Below, in pieces: positions 1-7,855 of a stretch of DNA of 64,000 nt. The notes under the pieces were generated by a model. That model was not told where the DNA came from. It saw only the letters and a list, made by a program, of their open reading frames with translations, and did not search any database. Where the stretch lies: positions 30,756 to 94,755 of the forward strand of contig NZ_JAEFAJ010000007.1 in NCBI RefSeq assembly GCF_016287535.1, read 5' to 3'. Position 1 is the first letter of the stretch. Each line of letters opens with the position of its first letter. Position numbers and translations under genes: made by a program. The DNA is from Ruminococcus sp. GTDB lineage: Bacteria; Bacillota; Clostridia; Oscillospirales; Ruminococcaceae.

Positions 1-361
1 GCATATTGTCAAAACGCCCTGCCGCCTTCCAGAGCATAGCCTGTATGATATAGACCAGTTCGCCGCTGTCGCCCTCACAGACTATGAAGCTCCTTGACGG
101 GAAAACATGATAAGCCGCCGGTGCTCCCTCAAGATAATCACGGTATATTGCGGCTATCCTGTCCCATGTGGCTGTATCCGTCTCACCTGTTTCCGGAAGC
201 CCGTAGGCTCGCTGAAAAGCTGCCACAGCCTGCTCAGTGTACTTATCGTACACACCGTCCGGAACTATCTGCGGTACACGCTTGTCAAAGAGAGATATTG
301 CATAAAGATAGCTCTGGAGCTCTCGTATATGTTCCTTTTTCTGTTCCTCTGTATATGGCAC
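1..361 (-). CDS. Peptidoglycan-binding domain protein (partial, 3' end outside window)
   Basis: The leftward reading frame runs off the window edge, so only about the first 120 residues are visible. A GTG start at 361 has a GGAG 8 bases upstream; an in-frame TAA lies further upstream. The visible protein has a PG_binding_1-like module around residues 35-70 (pattern PDGVYDKYTEQAVAAFQ followed by TGETDTATWDRI) and the beginning of a second unit. This fold usually binds peptidoglycan. It is the third leftward gene of a cell-wall cluster and resembles the repeat modules of the gene at 501-1892. No signal peptide is visible. Its full domain content cannot be known from this window. Confidence 0.7.
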   Translation of the reverse strand, partial: MPYTEEQKKEHIRELQSYLYAISLFDKRVPQIVPDGVYDKYTEQAVAAFQRAYGLPETGETDTATWDRIAAIYRDYLEGAPAAYHVFPSRSFIVCEGDSGELVYIIQAMLWKAAGRFDNM

Positions 362-441
362 AAAACCAACTCCGTTCCTAAAAATACAGTATCCGCTTTC
401 GCGGGCTTAATGCCAGGGGAATTTTTTATTGTCAGGTGTAC

Positions 442-500
442 ACGGGCGGATAATATCCGCCCCTGCAAACTAACGGCTCGGAACGCCGGAGAGACGTTCC
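442..500. repeat. Two adjacent palindromic hairpin repeats between cell-wall genes
   Basis: Positions 442-464 contain a GGGCGG/CCGCCC palindrome (GGGCGGATAATATCCGCCC), followed by GCAA. Positions 480-500 contain GGAACG, a 9-base loop and CGTTCC. The first palindrome recurs almost exactly at 34729-34755, upstream of the glutamine synthetase gene. The second hairpin begins directly after the stop codon of the leftward gene ending at 501, so it could also act as a 3' end stabiliser. This is a REP-like small interspersed repeat by structure; its family is not recognised. Confidence 0.6.
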
Positions 501-1892
501 CTACTTTATAGTATAGCCGGGATTCTGGTAGGGACGCTTGTCGAAGCCATAGCGCAGGTCTGAATATACTCCTGCTATCCTGTCCCATGTAACAGCTCCC
601 ACTATACCCGTAGGATCAATTCCGAACTGTCTCTGGAACGCCGTCACCGACTGCTTTGTAAGAGGTCCGAAATAGCCAGTATCGCTCACCGCGGGTATAT
701 TGTTATAGCTCCTGTTTATATAGGTAAGATACTGCTGTATTATCTTCACGGAATCTCCGCTGGCTCCCTCTCTCAGAACCGTTCCCGGATATAGGGCGAC
801 ATAGGTATACTTAGGCGGCACGCTCTCAACTATGCCCTGATACGCCCGATAGAGATCGTTCCGTGTGGCTCTGTCGGCGATACCCGTCTGCGGTAGTCCG
901 AAAACACGCTGGAAGGACTTCAGGGAACGCTCTGTCTGCTCACCGAAATATCCGGTCATCTCCACAGGTATTACCGCTTCGTAGTATGCGCCTATAACTG
1001 CAAGATAATACTGTAGCATACTCACCTCTACCGACTGCATACCTATGCTCAGATCCTCGGTGAACCGCGGCATTATATCCTCGAAGCGTACACCCTCGGA
1101 ATCCAGCTCCGCAAGACGCTTGACGCTGGTATAGATATAGGTTATCCTGTACCATGTCGAGGCATCGACCGTACCTGTGACCTCCAGTCCGAATATCTGC
1201 TGGAACTTCCTCACAGCAGCCTCGGTAGGTGTGTCGAATATACCGTCTGCGGCAGGTATCTTGGGTATCGCAGGAAAATTTCCTGATATGCGGTTAAGCC
1301 ATACCTGCACGAACTTCACATCATTTCCGAAATCGCCGTTTTTAAGCTCATTTCCCGGATATGACGGCATTGCCGTCTTCACCGGAGCGTCCTGCACTAT
1401 CTCTATATCATCACCGTAGTAATATTTCAGTATCTCCAGCGAATCGTATCCCCTCTCCGCAAGGGCTTGAGTGCCCCACTGTGAAAGACCGCTGCAGGTA
1501 GAGGTGGTACCGTTGCAGAAGGAAGTGAAAAGAGGCTCAACACTCCCCCTCCGCCTCACATAGTCGTTGAACAGGTCGTCAACGAGAAAACTGATATTCT
1601 CGAAGTATTCCCTGCCGTTTATGAACTTCTGATCGTATTGTGTAGTGGAGGTTATGTCGAAATCATACCCCCGCGAACGGTACCACTCGGTATATATGCG
1701 ATTCAGCGCAAATGAAACTATAGCATAGATATTGGCTCTGAGGGCGCTGACGTTCCATGTGGGGTATATCTCACTGGAAGCCACATTCTTGATATAGGAA
1801 GCAAAGTCAACCTCCACATTCGGAGCAGCTGAATCAGGAAAGCCCAAATGTACAGTAATAGTTTCCGGTATAAACGGAGTGCCTGTAAGCAT
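501..1892 (-). CDS. SpoIID/LytB-like protein with three peptidoglycan-binding modules
   Basis: The product has 463 residues. Residues 1-165 resemble the SpoIID/LytB region (segments such as AIVSFALNRIYTEW and CSGLSQWGTQALAERGY). Three PG_binding_1-type repeats follow at about 185-250, 285-350 and 373-445, each ending in a TG-x-(V/A)-D-x-x-T pattern. SpoIID proteins act on peptidoglycan during engulfment and spore development; the repeats would anchor the protein to the wall or cortex. There is no signal peptide, which is common for spore-compartment proteins. It starts 3 bases after the gene ending at 1896 and is probably co-transcribed with it. A role in sporulation or the spore coat is inference. 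Confidence 0.7.
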   Translation of the reverse strand: MLTGTPFIPETITVHLGFPDSAAPNVEVDFASYIKNVASSEIYPTWNVSALRANIYAIVSFALNRIYTEWYRSRGYDFDITSTTQYDQKFINGREYFENISFLVDDLFNDYVRRRGSVEPLFTSFCNGTTSTCSGLSQWGTQALAERGYDSLEILKYYYGDDIEIVQDAPVKTAMPSYPGNELKNGDFGNDVKFVQVWLNRISGNFPAIPKIPAADGIFDTPTEAAVRKFQQIFGLEVTGTVDASTWYRITYIYTSVKRLAELDSEGVRFEDIMPRFTEDLSIGMQSVEVSMLQYYLAVIGAYYEAVIPVEMTGYFGEQTERSLKSFQRVFGLPQTGIADRATRNDLYRAYQGIVESVPPKYTYVALYPGTVLREGASGDSVKIIQQYLTYINRSYNNIPAVSDTGYFGPLTKQSVTAFQRQFGIDPTGIVGAVTWDRIAGVYSDLRYGFDKRPYQNPGYTIK

Positions 1893-1895
1893 GGC

Positions 1896-2576
1896 TCACT
1901 CCTTTCCGCCGCGGAAATCCGGCTCAGCATTGTAATATGTAACTGTTTCGTCGCTGCTGTTCATCATCAGCGGAACAGGTACGAGGTTGAAGTTCTGAAC
2001 AGAGGTTATACCTGAAAATACGGGAACGTCCACGCTCCTTGCCCTGAAGAATCCCTCCGCGTACACGCTCACATCGAACAGATTATAGGGACGTTCCGCA
2101 GATCCCGGAGACTGTGAGTGCTCAATGTCGGGAACAGGCAGCGAAAACCTTGGTGAAACTCCGCTGCTGTCGGTCGCTCCGGAAGCAAGTATGAGCCTTT
2201 TTCCGTCAACGACCGCCGTCACCTCCACGGAAGCTCCCTCCACAGCTGAAGAATCGTCTCCCGTCCTCACATTCACAAGTATATAGCCTCTGTCGGTGCC
2301 GATCAGGTCATTGCTGTCATACTCAGGCGGCTCGGCGTCCTCCGTCGAAGCAGTTCCGAAATCGGTGTCAAGCTCTGAAAGATCCGGCTCCGGATAGCGG
2401 CTGTTGTAGTCCTCCTGCTCCGTACTGTCAGTGAACTCAGAATAGGCTGTATCGTCGGGAGCTTCCTCATTGACTTCCTCCGGGAGCTTTTCGTCCTCTC
2501 CTCTTGAAGCGCTCCTGCTGTAGAGCTTCATAAGCTCCTGTCTGTATCTCTCCGTATCGGGAACTCTGTTATCCAT
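1896..2576 (-). CDS. Hypothetical protein with carboxypeptidase regulatory-like beta domain
   Basis: The product has 226 residues. The first 100 are acidic and low in complexity, with many Glu, Asp, Ser and Tyr. The second half (GYILVNVRTGDDSS through FNLVPVPL) looks like a transthyretin-like or carboxypeptidase-regulatory beta-sandwich, a fold often found in surface or coat proteins. No signal peptide or membrane segment is visible. It leads a leftward cluster with the SpoIID/peptidoglycan-binding gene, from which it is separated by only 3 bases, so a shared role at the wall or spore is likely but unproven. The exact family was not recognised. Confidence 0.6.
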   Translation of the reverse strand: MDNRVPDTERYRQELMKLYSRSASRGEDEKLPEEVNEEAPDDTAYSEFTDSTEQEDYNSRYPEPDLSELDTDFGTASTEDAEPPEYDSNDLIGTDRGYILVNVRTGDDSSAVEGASVEVTAVVDGKRLILASGATDSSGVSPRFSLPVPDIEHSQSPGSAERPYNLFDVSVYAEGFFRARSVDVPVFSGITSVQNFNLVPVPLMMNSSDETVTYYNAEPDFRGGKE

Positions 2577-2626
2577 AATATCTCCTCCCGATAAAGTCTA
2601 TGCCCGAAGCCTGCCGATTATACCAC

Positions 2627-2656
2627 TTTACAACTCCACCTCATTTGTGATATAAT
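2627..2656 (+). promoter_or_regulatory. Promoter for the spermidine-synthase-like gene
   Basis: TTTACA at 2627-2632, an 18-base spacer and TATAAT at 2651-2656, with a TG two bases before the -10 (TGATATAAT, extended -10). It points at the gene starting at 2718, which has an AAGGAG site just upstream of its ATG. Confidence 0.6.
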
Positions 2657-2717
2657 TGATTTGTTATCGGCTCTTGAACGATACACGCTGACAACCTGAT
2701 AAAATAAGGAGATATAT

Positions 2718-4334
2718 ATGAAGAATAAAGCTGCACCACAAAAAAAGCCGCTGCCAAAGATACTGAAAAACAAATGGTACCTGTACATGACCGAGTTCTT
2801 TGCGGGTATGTCCGTCATGGCTGTCGAGCTTGGGGCAAGCAGACTGCTTGCTCCGTACTTCAGTTCCTCACAGATCGTATGGACCATTATAATAGGTACG
2901 ATAATGATAGCCATGGCTCTCGGAAACATTTACGGAGGCAGGAGCGCTGACAAGAATCCCGATCCTGACAGACTTTACGGCCGGATACTCGTTGCCGCTG
3001 TATGGATAGCTGCCGTACCATTCGCAGGCAAGTTCATAATTGCCGGCATATCCGGACTGCTCGTCCTCACCGTCAATACAAATTTTCTGATATGGGCGGC
3101 TTTTCTCACCTGCATGGTAATCTTTGTTTATCCCCTGTTTCTGCTTGGCACCGTCACTCCCTCGCTTGTCAAGTATACCGTTGACTCCCTCGACGACAGC
3201 GGCAGGACCGTGGGAACTCTCGGTGCTTTCAACACCATAGGCTCGATAATTGGCACCTTCGTCCCCACCTTCATATCCATACCTGCTGTGGGAACAGCCG
3301 TTACATTCCTCATATTCGCAGGAATAATGCTTGTGATAGGTCTTGTGTACTTCATCAGCAGCAGGTGCGGCGCTGTAAAAACAGTTACAGCGTCTGTCCT
3401 CTTCTTAGTATGCTGCTTTGCCTCGCCCTCAATGGGCTTTGCGTTCTGGGAAAAAGGGCTCACCTATGAGGGCGAGTCGGTATACAACTATTTACAGGTA
3501 TCCGACGACGCAGACCACACCTACCTCTCAACAAATGTACTCTTCGGGGTTCAGTCGGTATACGTGAAGTCCGGAGAACTGACAGGTATGTACTACGATT
3601 ACGCTATGGCTGCTCCCCTTATGACAGCTTCACCCGATACCGCTGATATACTCGTCCTCGGTATGGGAACAGGCACCTACGCCAAGCAGTGCATGACCTA
3701 CTTCAGCGGTGTGACAGCCGAAGGAGTTGAAATAGACGAAAAGATCACAGACCTCGCCCACAGATACTTTGAGCTCCCTGATGAGGTAAAGGTCACTACC
3801 TACGACGGCAGGGCTTTCCTTGCAGCCTGCGGGAAAAAGTACGATGTAATACTTGTTGACGCCTATCAGGATATTACCATCCCATTTCAGATGTCCTCAG
3901 TGGAATTCTTCCGTCTTGTAAAGGAGCATCTCAACGAGGGCGGCGTAATGGCAGTCAATATGAATATGCGCTCCGACAGCTCCGACGGAATAAACGGTCA
4001 TCTTTCCGACACTATCTCAGATGTGTTCGGTAATGTATACACCGTAGACGTACCCAACTCAACAAACCGCGAGCTCTTTGCCTCTGACAGCAGCGATATG
4101 CTCTCCCTGCTCAGCCGGAATACCGAAGCCATCGAAAATGCTCCCCTCAGGGAGCTTATGGACAAAGTTCAGCAGGAGCTCGTACCCTATACCTCAAAGG
4201 GCAGGATACTCACAGACGACAAAGCACCCGTTGAGCTTCTCGGTATGCAGGTCATCGACGACCTTATAAAAGACGAGCTTGTATACTACAAGAAAGCCTT
4301 TGCTGAAAAAGGAATACGCGGACTTATAGAATAA
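2718..4334 (+). CDS. Membrane-fused spermidine synthase-like methyltransferase-fold protein
   Basis: The product has 538 residues. The N-terminal half (about 20-225) has roughly seven hydrophobic segments. The C-terminal half has the Rossmann fold of spermidine synthases: LVLGMGTGTYAKQ for the nucleotide-type loop, VEIDEKITDLA, and DVILVDAYQD for the catalytic Asp region. This membrane plus spermidine synthase architecture is widespread in bacteria and usually annotated only as spermidine synthase. Whether it makes polyamines, or transfers an aminopropyl group to something at the membrane, cannot be told from sequence. It has its own promoter and an AAGGAG site and is followed after 22 bases by another membrane gene. 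Confidence 0.75.
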   Translation: MKNKAAPQKKPLPKILKNKWYLYMTEFFAGMSVMAVELGASRLLAPYFSSSQIVWTIIIGTIMIAMALGNIYGGRSADKNPDPDRLYGRILVAAVWIAAVPFAGKFIIAGISGLLVLTVNTNFLIWAAFLTCMVIFVYPLFLLGTVTPSLVKYTVDSLDDSGRTVGTLGAFNTIGSIIGTFVPTFISIPAVGTAVTFLIFAGIMLVIGLVYFISSRCGAVKTVTASVLFLVCCFASPSMGFAFWEKGLTYEGESVYNYLQVSDDADHTYLSTNVLFGVQSVYVKSGELTGMYYDYAMAAPLMTASPDTADILVLGMGTGTYAKQCMTYFSGVTAEGVEIDEKITDLAHRYFELPDEVKVTTYDGRAFLAACGKKYDVILVDAYQDITIPFQMSSVEFFRLVKEHLNEGGVMAVNMNMRSDSSDGINGHLSDTISDVFGNVYTVDVPNSTNRELFASDSSDMLSLLSRNTEAIENAPLRELMDKVQQELVPYTSKGRILTDDKAPVELLGMQVIDDLIKDELVYYKKAFAEKGIRGLIE

Positions 4335-4356
4335 TTCGCTGAAAGGAATAAACAAA

Positions 4357-5487
4357 ATGGATCACAGAGTTACTTATTCACTCATAACGGAAAAATGCCT
4401 CCCGGAAATCAAGTCTCAGCTCATGACACTGCCGGAATTTGAAAAGCTTTCCATTGAAGATCAGGCAAAGGAATTAAAAAGAGCGATAGAAATTTCAGGC
4501 GCAGACAAGTCAATGATAAACTACGCCTATAATATGCCTTTTGAAAAAAAGAAGGCTCCGCCTTCATCTCCCGGTCTGATGAAAATAACAGCCATTTCAA
4601 TGATAGCCGGATTTATCCTGATATGCGGTGCTTTCTTTTTTTATAGTTCAGACAAGGAACTCGCCGGGCTTATTATTGCGACAGGTCTTATCCTTGCTGC
4701 CGGTGTGCCGGCGGTATGCTACTTTATAGACCGTATATTCGGAGAAAAAGCCATGGAACGTGAAAAAAAGGAAATAGAGCTCATTTCCGGCAATTCCGCC
4801 GACAGCGATGATGACATTTCCGATACCAATTATGCCGGTATAACTCCGCCGAAGGCTGTTTTATGGGAAGGTGCGGCAGGGATAATAATGATATCCGCTG
4901 CGCTCGTACTTCTGAGCCTGCTTAAAGGCACGACCCTCGGCATAGTACAGGGTATCCTTTTCTTTGCCGGCTTCATGCTTCTTTCCATAAGCCTGAAACA
5001 AGTAAAAAGATACGATATTGCATTGCTGCTGATTATACCTGCATTGCTCGGACTTACACTTCTGATATTCAGTCTGACCGCAGTCCTGTTCCCGGATATT
5101 CTTGTAATAGCGCTCTGCTGCTCATTGATAGACTGCGGCATACTTATCCTGCTCATGCCAGCTGTATACAACATTGTCAAGAAACGCCGCTGCACGGAGG
5201 AGATCACTGCCGAATGCGTTTATGTGCAGTATTTACACGGAAGGTACGGCGATCAGTACCGCCCTTACTGGTCATATACATATAACGGTATATACTACAC
5301 TCACAAGGATCTCATGTCACGCCGTGCAGTCTCTGTGGGAGAAACTATAAATCTCAGGATAAATCCCTCCGCACCGCATGACGTATATCGTTTGACGCTT
5401 CCGCGTATCTGTTCATATCTTATGCTTATATGCGGATTCTCAGCATTCTTCGCTTTAATGGCTGCAGCAGGCTTCCCGCTGTCGTAA
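4357..5487 (+). CDS. Polytopic membrane protein with DUF3592-like C-terminal region
   Basis: The product has 376 residues. Residues 1-70 are soluble and helical. Hydrophobic pairs follow at about 75-125, and again from 170 to 275. Residues 280-350 form a soluble segment with the pattern PYWSYTYNGIYYTH and VGETINLRINPSAPHDVYR, which resembles DUF3592. A last hydrophobic segment closes the protein. Function is unknown. It sits 22 bases downstream of the spermidine-synthase-like gene and is probably co-transcribed with it; a promoter for the next gene follows immediately. Confidence 0.6.
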   Translation: MDHRVTYSLITEKCLPEIKSQLMTLPEFEKLSIEDQAKELKRAIEISGADKSMINYAYNMPFEKKKAPPSSPGLMKITAISMIAGFILICGAFFFYSSDKELAGLIIATGLILAAGVPAVCYFIDRIFGEKAMEREKKEIELISGNSADSDDDISDTNYAGITPPKAVLWEGAAGIIMISAALVLLSLLKGTTLGIVQGILFFAGFMLLSISLKQVKRYDIALLLIIPALLGLTLLIFSLTAVLFPDILVIALCCSLIDCGILILLMPAVYNIVKKRRCTEEITAECVYVQYLHGRYGDQYRPYWSYTYNGIYYTHKDLMSRRAVSVGETINLRINPSAPHDVYRLTLPRICSYLMLICGFSAFFALMAAAGFPLS

Positions 5488-5500
5488 AGCCCTCCGGCAC

Positions 5501-5529
5501 TTGACAATACACAGTTATTGGATTATAAT
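5501..5529 (+). promoter_or_regulatory. Consensus sigma-A promoter upstream of the small repeat protein
   Basis: TTGACA at 5501-5506, a 17-base spacer and TATAAT at 5524-5529. The expected leader, from about 5536 to 5617, includes a hairpin with AATGAC and GTCATT arms. Confidence 0.8.
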
Positions 5530-5617
5530 ATAGTGTGTCCTCAATGACCGCTTTATGGCAGTCATTGCCGTGGACAACTCAGAATATAATTTTCCCCTAT
5601 CCCAAGGAGCTGTTATC

Positions 5618-6112
5618 ATGCAGAAAAGATCTTTACTGGCGCTCTGTATCGCGATCCTGGCAGCAGCGTTGATAATATTTGCAGGCAAGTCCTGCGCAGA
5701 GGATATAAATACTATAAACAACCAAAACCGAAGCAGCAAGTCAACTACCTATCCTGACGAGCTCTTCACAAACAGTCCGACTCCGCCGGCTCTGCCGGTA
5801 ACTACAACAACCGAGCCGGATACGCTCAATTATGTAGTCATTACAAATATGCTCGGCGACATCATCGAAACAGTCCCGATAACTACTGAGTCTGTAACAG
5901 AGGTGCAGTACGCTACAGTAACAGATATGTTCGGCGACGCGATCGGTCTTGTACCGATTGATCCTGACGAGATCCCGACGACCACTCTGTCCATACTCGA
6001 ACAGTATGAGGCTACAATGGCTTCAATGGAAGCCGCTGAACGCGCAGAGCGCCCGACTACCGCAGAACCTGTCACTGAGATAAGGACTGACTTTACAATC
6101 GTACTGAATTAA
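5618..6112 (+). CDS. Small exported or membrane-anchored protein with duplicated 17-residue motif
   Basis: The start was placed at 5618 because AAGGAG lies just upstream; an earlier in-frame ATG at 5555 has no such site. The 164-residue product begins with MQKRSLLALC and a hydrophobic stretch to residue 23, a signal peptide or membrane anchor. A Ser/Thr/Pro-rich linker follows. Residues 72-88 (YVVITNMLGDIIETVPI) and 98-114 (YATVTDMFGDAIGLVPI) are a clear internal duplication. The tail is Glu- and Thr-rich. I do not recognise the family. It has its own promoter and lies 19 bases before the cyclophilin gene. Confidence 0.65.
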   Translation: MQKRSLLALCIAILAAALIIFAGKSCAEDINTINNQNRSSKSTTYPDELFTNSPTPPALPVTTTTEPDTLNYVVITNMLGDIIETVPITTESVTEVQYATVTDMFGDAIGLVPIDPDEIPTTTLSILEQYEATMASMEAAERAERPTTAEPVTEIRTDFTIVLN

Positions 6113-6131
6113 AAAAACGGAGGAAAAAATT

Positions 6132-6602
6132 ATGGTAATCATCGAAATGGAAAACGGAAAGAAGATAAAGATAGAGCTTTATCCCGATATCGCTCCTATC
6201 TCCTGCGAGAACTTTGAAAAGCTCATAAAGCAGGGGTTCTATGACGGACTCACCTTCCACAGAGTTATCCCCGGCTTCATGATACAGGGCGGCTGCCCCA
6301 ACGGCACCGGCACAGGCGGTCCCGGCTGGCATATCAAGGGAGAGTTCGCTGCAAACGGAGTCAGGAACGACCTCAAGCACACAAGAGGTGTACTCTCCAT
6401 GGCTCGTTCAATGATGCCTGATTCAGCAGGCTCCCAGTTCTTCATCATGCACGAGGACGCTCCTCATCTTGACGGAAACTATGCCGCTTTCGGCAAGGTA
6501 ATAGAGGGCATGGAGGTAGTTGACGAAATAGCAGAGTGCGCTACAGACTATAACGACAAGCCAACAACTCCTCAGGTAATGAAGAAAGTCACCATAGAAT
6601 AA
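6132..6602 (+). CDS. ppiB: Peptidyl-prolyl cis-trans isomerase, cyclophilin type
   Basis: The product has 156 residues, normal for a bacterial cytoplasmic cyclophilin, and no signal peptide. Diagnostic stretches are FHRVIPGFMIQGG (containing the catalytic Arg), GVLSMARSMMPDSAGSQFF and HLDGNYAAFGKVIEGM. It catalyses cis-trans isomerisation of Xaa-Pro bonds and assists folding. An AGGAGG-like site (GGAGGAAAAAATT) precedes the ATG. A strong terminator follows. Confidence 0.93.
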   Translation: MVIIEMENGKKIKIELYPDIAPISCENFEKLIKQGFYDGLTFHRVIPGFMIQGGCPNGTGTGGPGWHIKGEFAANGVRNDLKHTRGVLSMARSMMPDSAGSQFFIMHEDAPHLDGNYAAFGKVIEGMEVVDEIAECATDYNDKPTTPQVMKKVTIE

Positions 6603-6615
6603 GATACATGACAAA

Positions 6616-6650
6616 AGCCCGAAGGCATTATCGCTTTCGGGCTAATTTTT
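6616..6650. terminator. Bidirectional terminator between ppiB and the convergent hydrolase
   Basis: AGCCCGAA (6616-6623) pairs with TTCGGGCT (6636-6643). On the plus strand it is followed by AATTTTTATT, and on the minus strand by TTTTG, so it can serve both converging genes. Confidence 0.8.
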
Positions 6651-6664
6651 ATTATATTCTTTGC

Positions 6665-7708
6665 TTACGCAGCTTCCTCATTGTTCTCTGAAACTGTTAT
6701 ACCTGGACCGGCAAAGCATTCCCAGCCGTACATCTTGCTGAGAAGTCCGTCAAGGTTTGTATGATGCAGATAGTGGGTACCGTCGATACTTACCACTCTG
6801 CTTTCCGGGGCGGTAACAAGCTCCTTGTGCATGGGCTCCCACTCCGGCATCCTGTCGCAGTTGTCATTTGCGAGAACGTAAAGCACCGGTACTGTTTCCG
6901 GGAATTTCATATCGTAGCAGGTCTCTATGCTCTTTCCGAGCAGCTTCAGTTCATTCATCTGCGTATCATTCATTGGAACTGAACAGTTCATTGCACATAC
7001 AATATCCCTGTCCGCTTCGGTAAGTGTGGGTATCTGTTCCATAAGAGCGTCCATACCAAGCTCTGTGACCACACGGTATATGCCTGTTTTTACAAATGCC
7101 GCTCTCAGTACCTTATATACCTTGTACTGATTGTCCGGCTTTGCCATCCACTCGTCAGAGTCTACCTGATGCGGCACGGAAGCGTCTATGCCTATAAAGG
7201 CTTCCACCTCATCAGCATACTGATTTGCGTAGTAAAGCGAATACAGTCCCGCAATGGAATGACCGATGATAGTATACCTGTCATAGCCGAGATATTCCAT
7301 AAGTCCATGGAGTTCCGTGCAGTAGTTCTCAACAGTCCTTGGAGTATCGGTCTCGTCACTGAGTCCGACTCCTATCGGATCGACTATCACAAGCTTGTAA
7401 TCGCCGTTGATCCTCTTTGCGAAGGTATCAAATTCGTAATGAGCTGACGCAGAGCCGTATCCCGGAAGTATCACCGCAACTCTGTCTGAGCTGCTGTCAT
7501 AGAATGTATAATTGATCCTGTCGCCTGAATCTGTCGTGTAGTATTCTCCGTAAACATCTGCATAAAGCTTTTTATCACTCTTGCTGAGTATGCGGTTCCT
7601 TATGGCAAGTATCACTACTGCAATGAGTATAACTGCGAAGATTATCCCAAGTACTTTCAGTATCGTCCTGAGTATCCTGTGCTTCTTCTTTGGTTTTGCT
7701 GTTTCCAT
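6665..7708 (-). CDS. Membrane-anchored alpha/beta hydrolase
   Basis: The product has 347 residues. A basic N-terminus is followed by one hydrophobic helix at about 13-36, so the enzyme is probably tethered with its catalytic part outside. The alpha/beta hydrolase core shows an oxyanion region (LPGYGSASAHYEF), a nucleophile elbow GHSIAG with Ser151, and a C-terminal GTHYLHH with the likely catalytic His312. The acid residue is not certain. The substrate cannot be inferred; relatives include esterases and lipases. The gene has its own consensus promoter at 7768-7796. Confidence 0.8.
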   Translation of the reverse strand: METAKPKKKHRILRTILKVLGIIFAVILIAVVILAIRNRILSKSDKKLYADVYGEYYTTDSGDRINYTFYDSSSDRVAVILPGYGSASAHYEFDTFAKRINGDYKLVIVDPIGVGLSDETDTPRTVENYCTELHGLMEYLGYDRYTIIGHSIAGLYSLYYANQYADEVEAFIGIDASVPHQVDSDEWMAKPDNQYKVYKVLRAAFVKTGIYRVVTELGMDALMEQIPTLTEADRDIVCAMNCSVPMNDTQMNELKLLGKSIETCYDMKFPETVPVLYVLANDNCDRMPEWEPMHKELVTAPESRVVSIDGTHYLHHTNLDGLLSKMYGWECFAGPGITVSENNEEAA

Positions 7709-7767
7709 CCTGTATCTCCTTATAATATATAGTATTGTATTTTATACTGAGTATAAAGCACTTAGAC

Positions 7768-7796
7768 ATTATACCCCTTTTTTACACTCATGTCAA
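7768..7796 (-). promoter_or_regulatory. Consensus promoter of the alpha/beta hydrolase gene
   Basis: Read leftward: TTGACA (7791-7796), a 17-base spacer and TATAAT (7768-7773). It lies about 60 bases before the start codon at 7708. Confidence 0.8.
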
Positions 7797-7807
7797 CATA
7801 AAACGGC

Positions 7808-7838
7808 ACAAAAAAGGCTCCACCTGAGTGAAGCCTTT
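7808..7838 (-). terminator. Terminator of the CE12 dockerin gene
   Basis: On the minus strand AGGCTTCAC pairs with GTGGAGCCT, followed by TTTTTTG. It lies just downstream of the stop codon of the esterase gene ending at 7856. Confidence 0.85.
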
Positions 7839-7855
7839 CTGCTGTATGCTGACTG

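Noticed and set aside
5555..5617. Upstream start for the small duplicated-motif protein
   Set aside because: No ribosome site; the ATG at 5618 has AAGGAG and begins a clear signal-like sequence.
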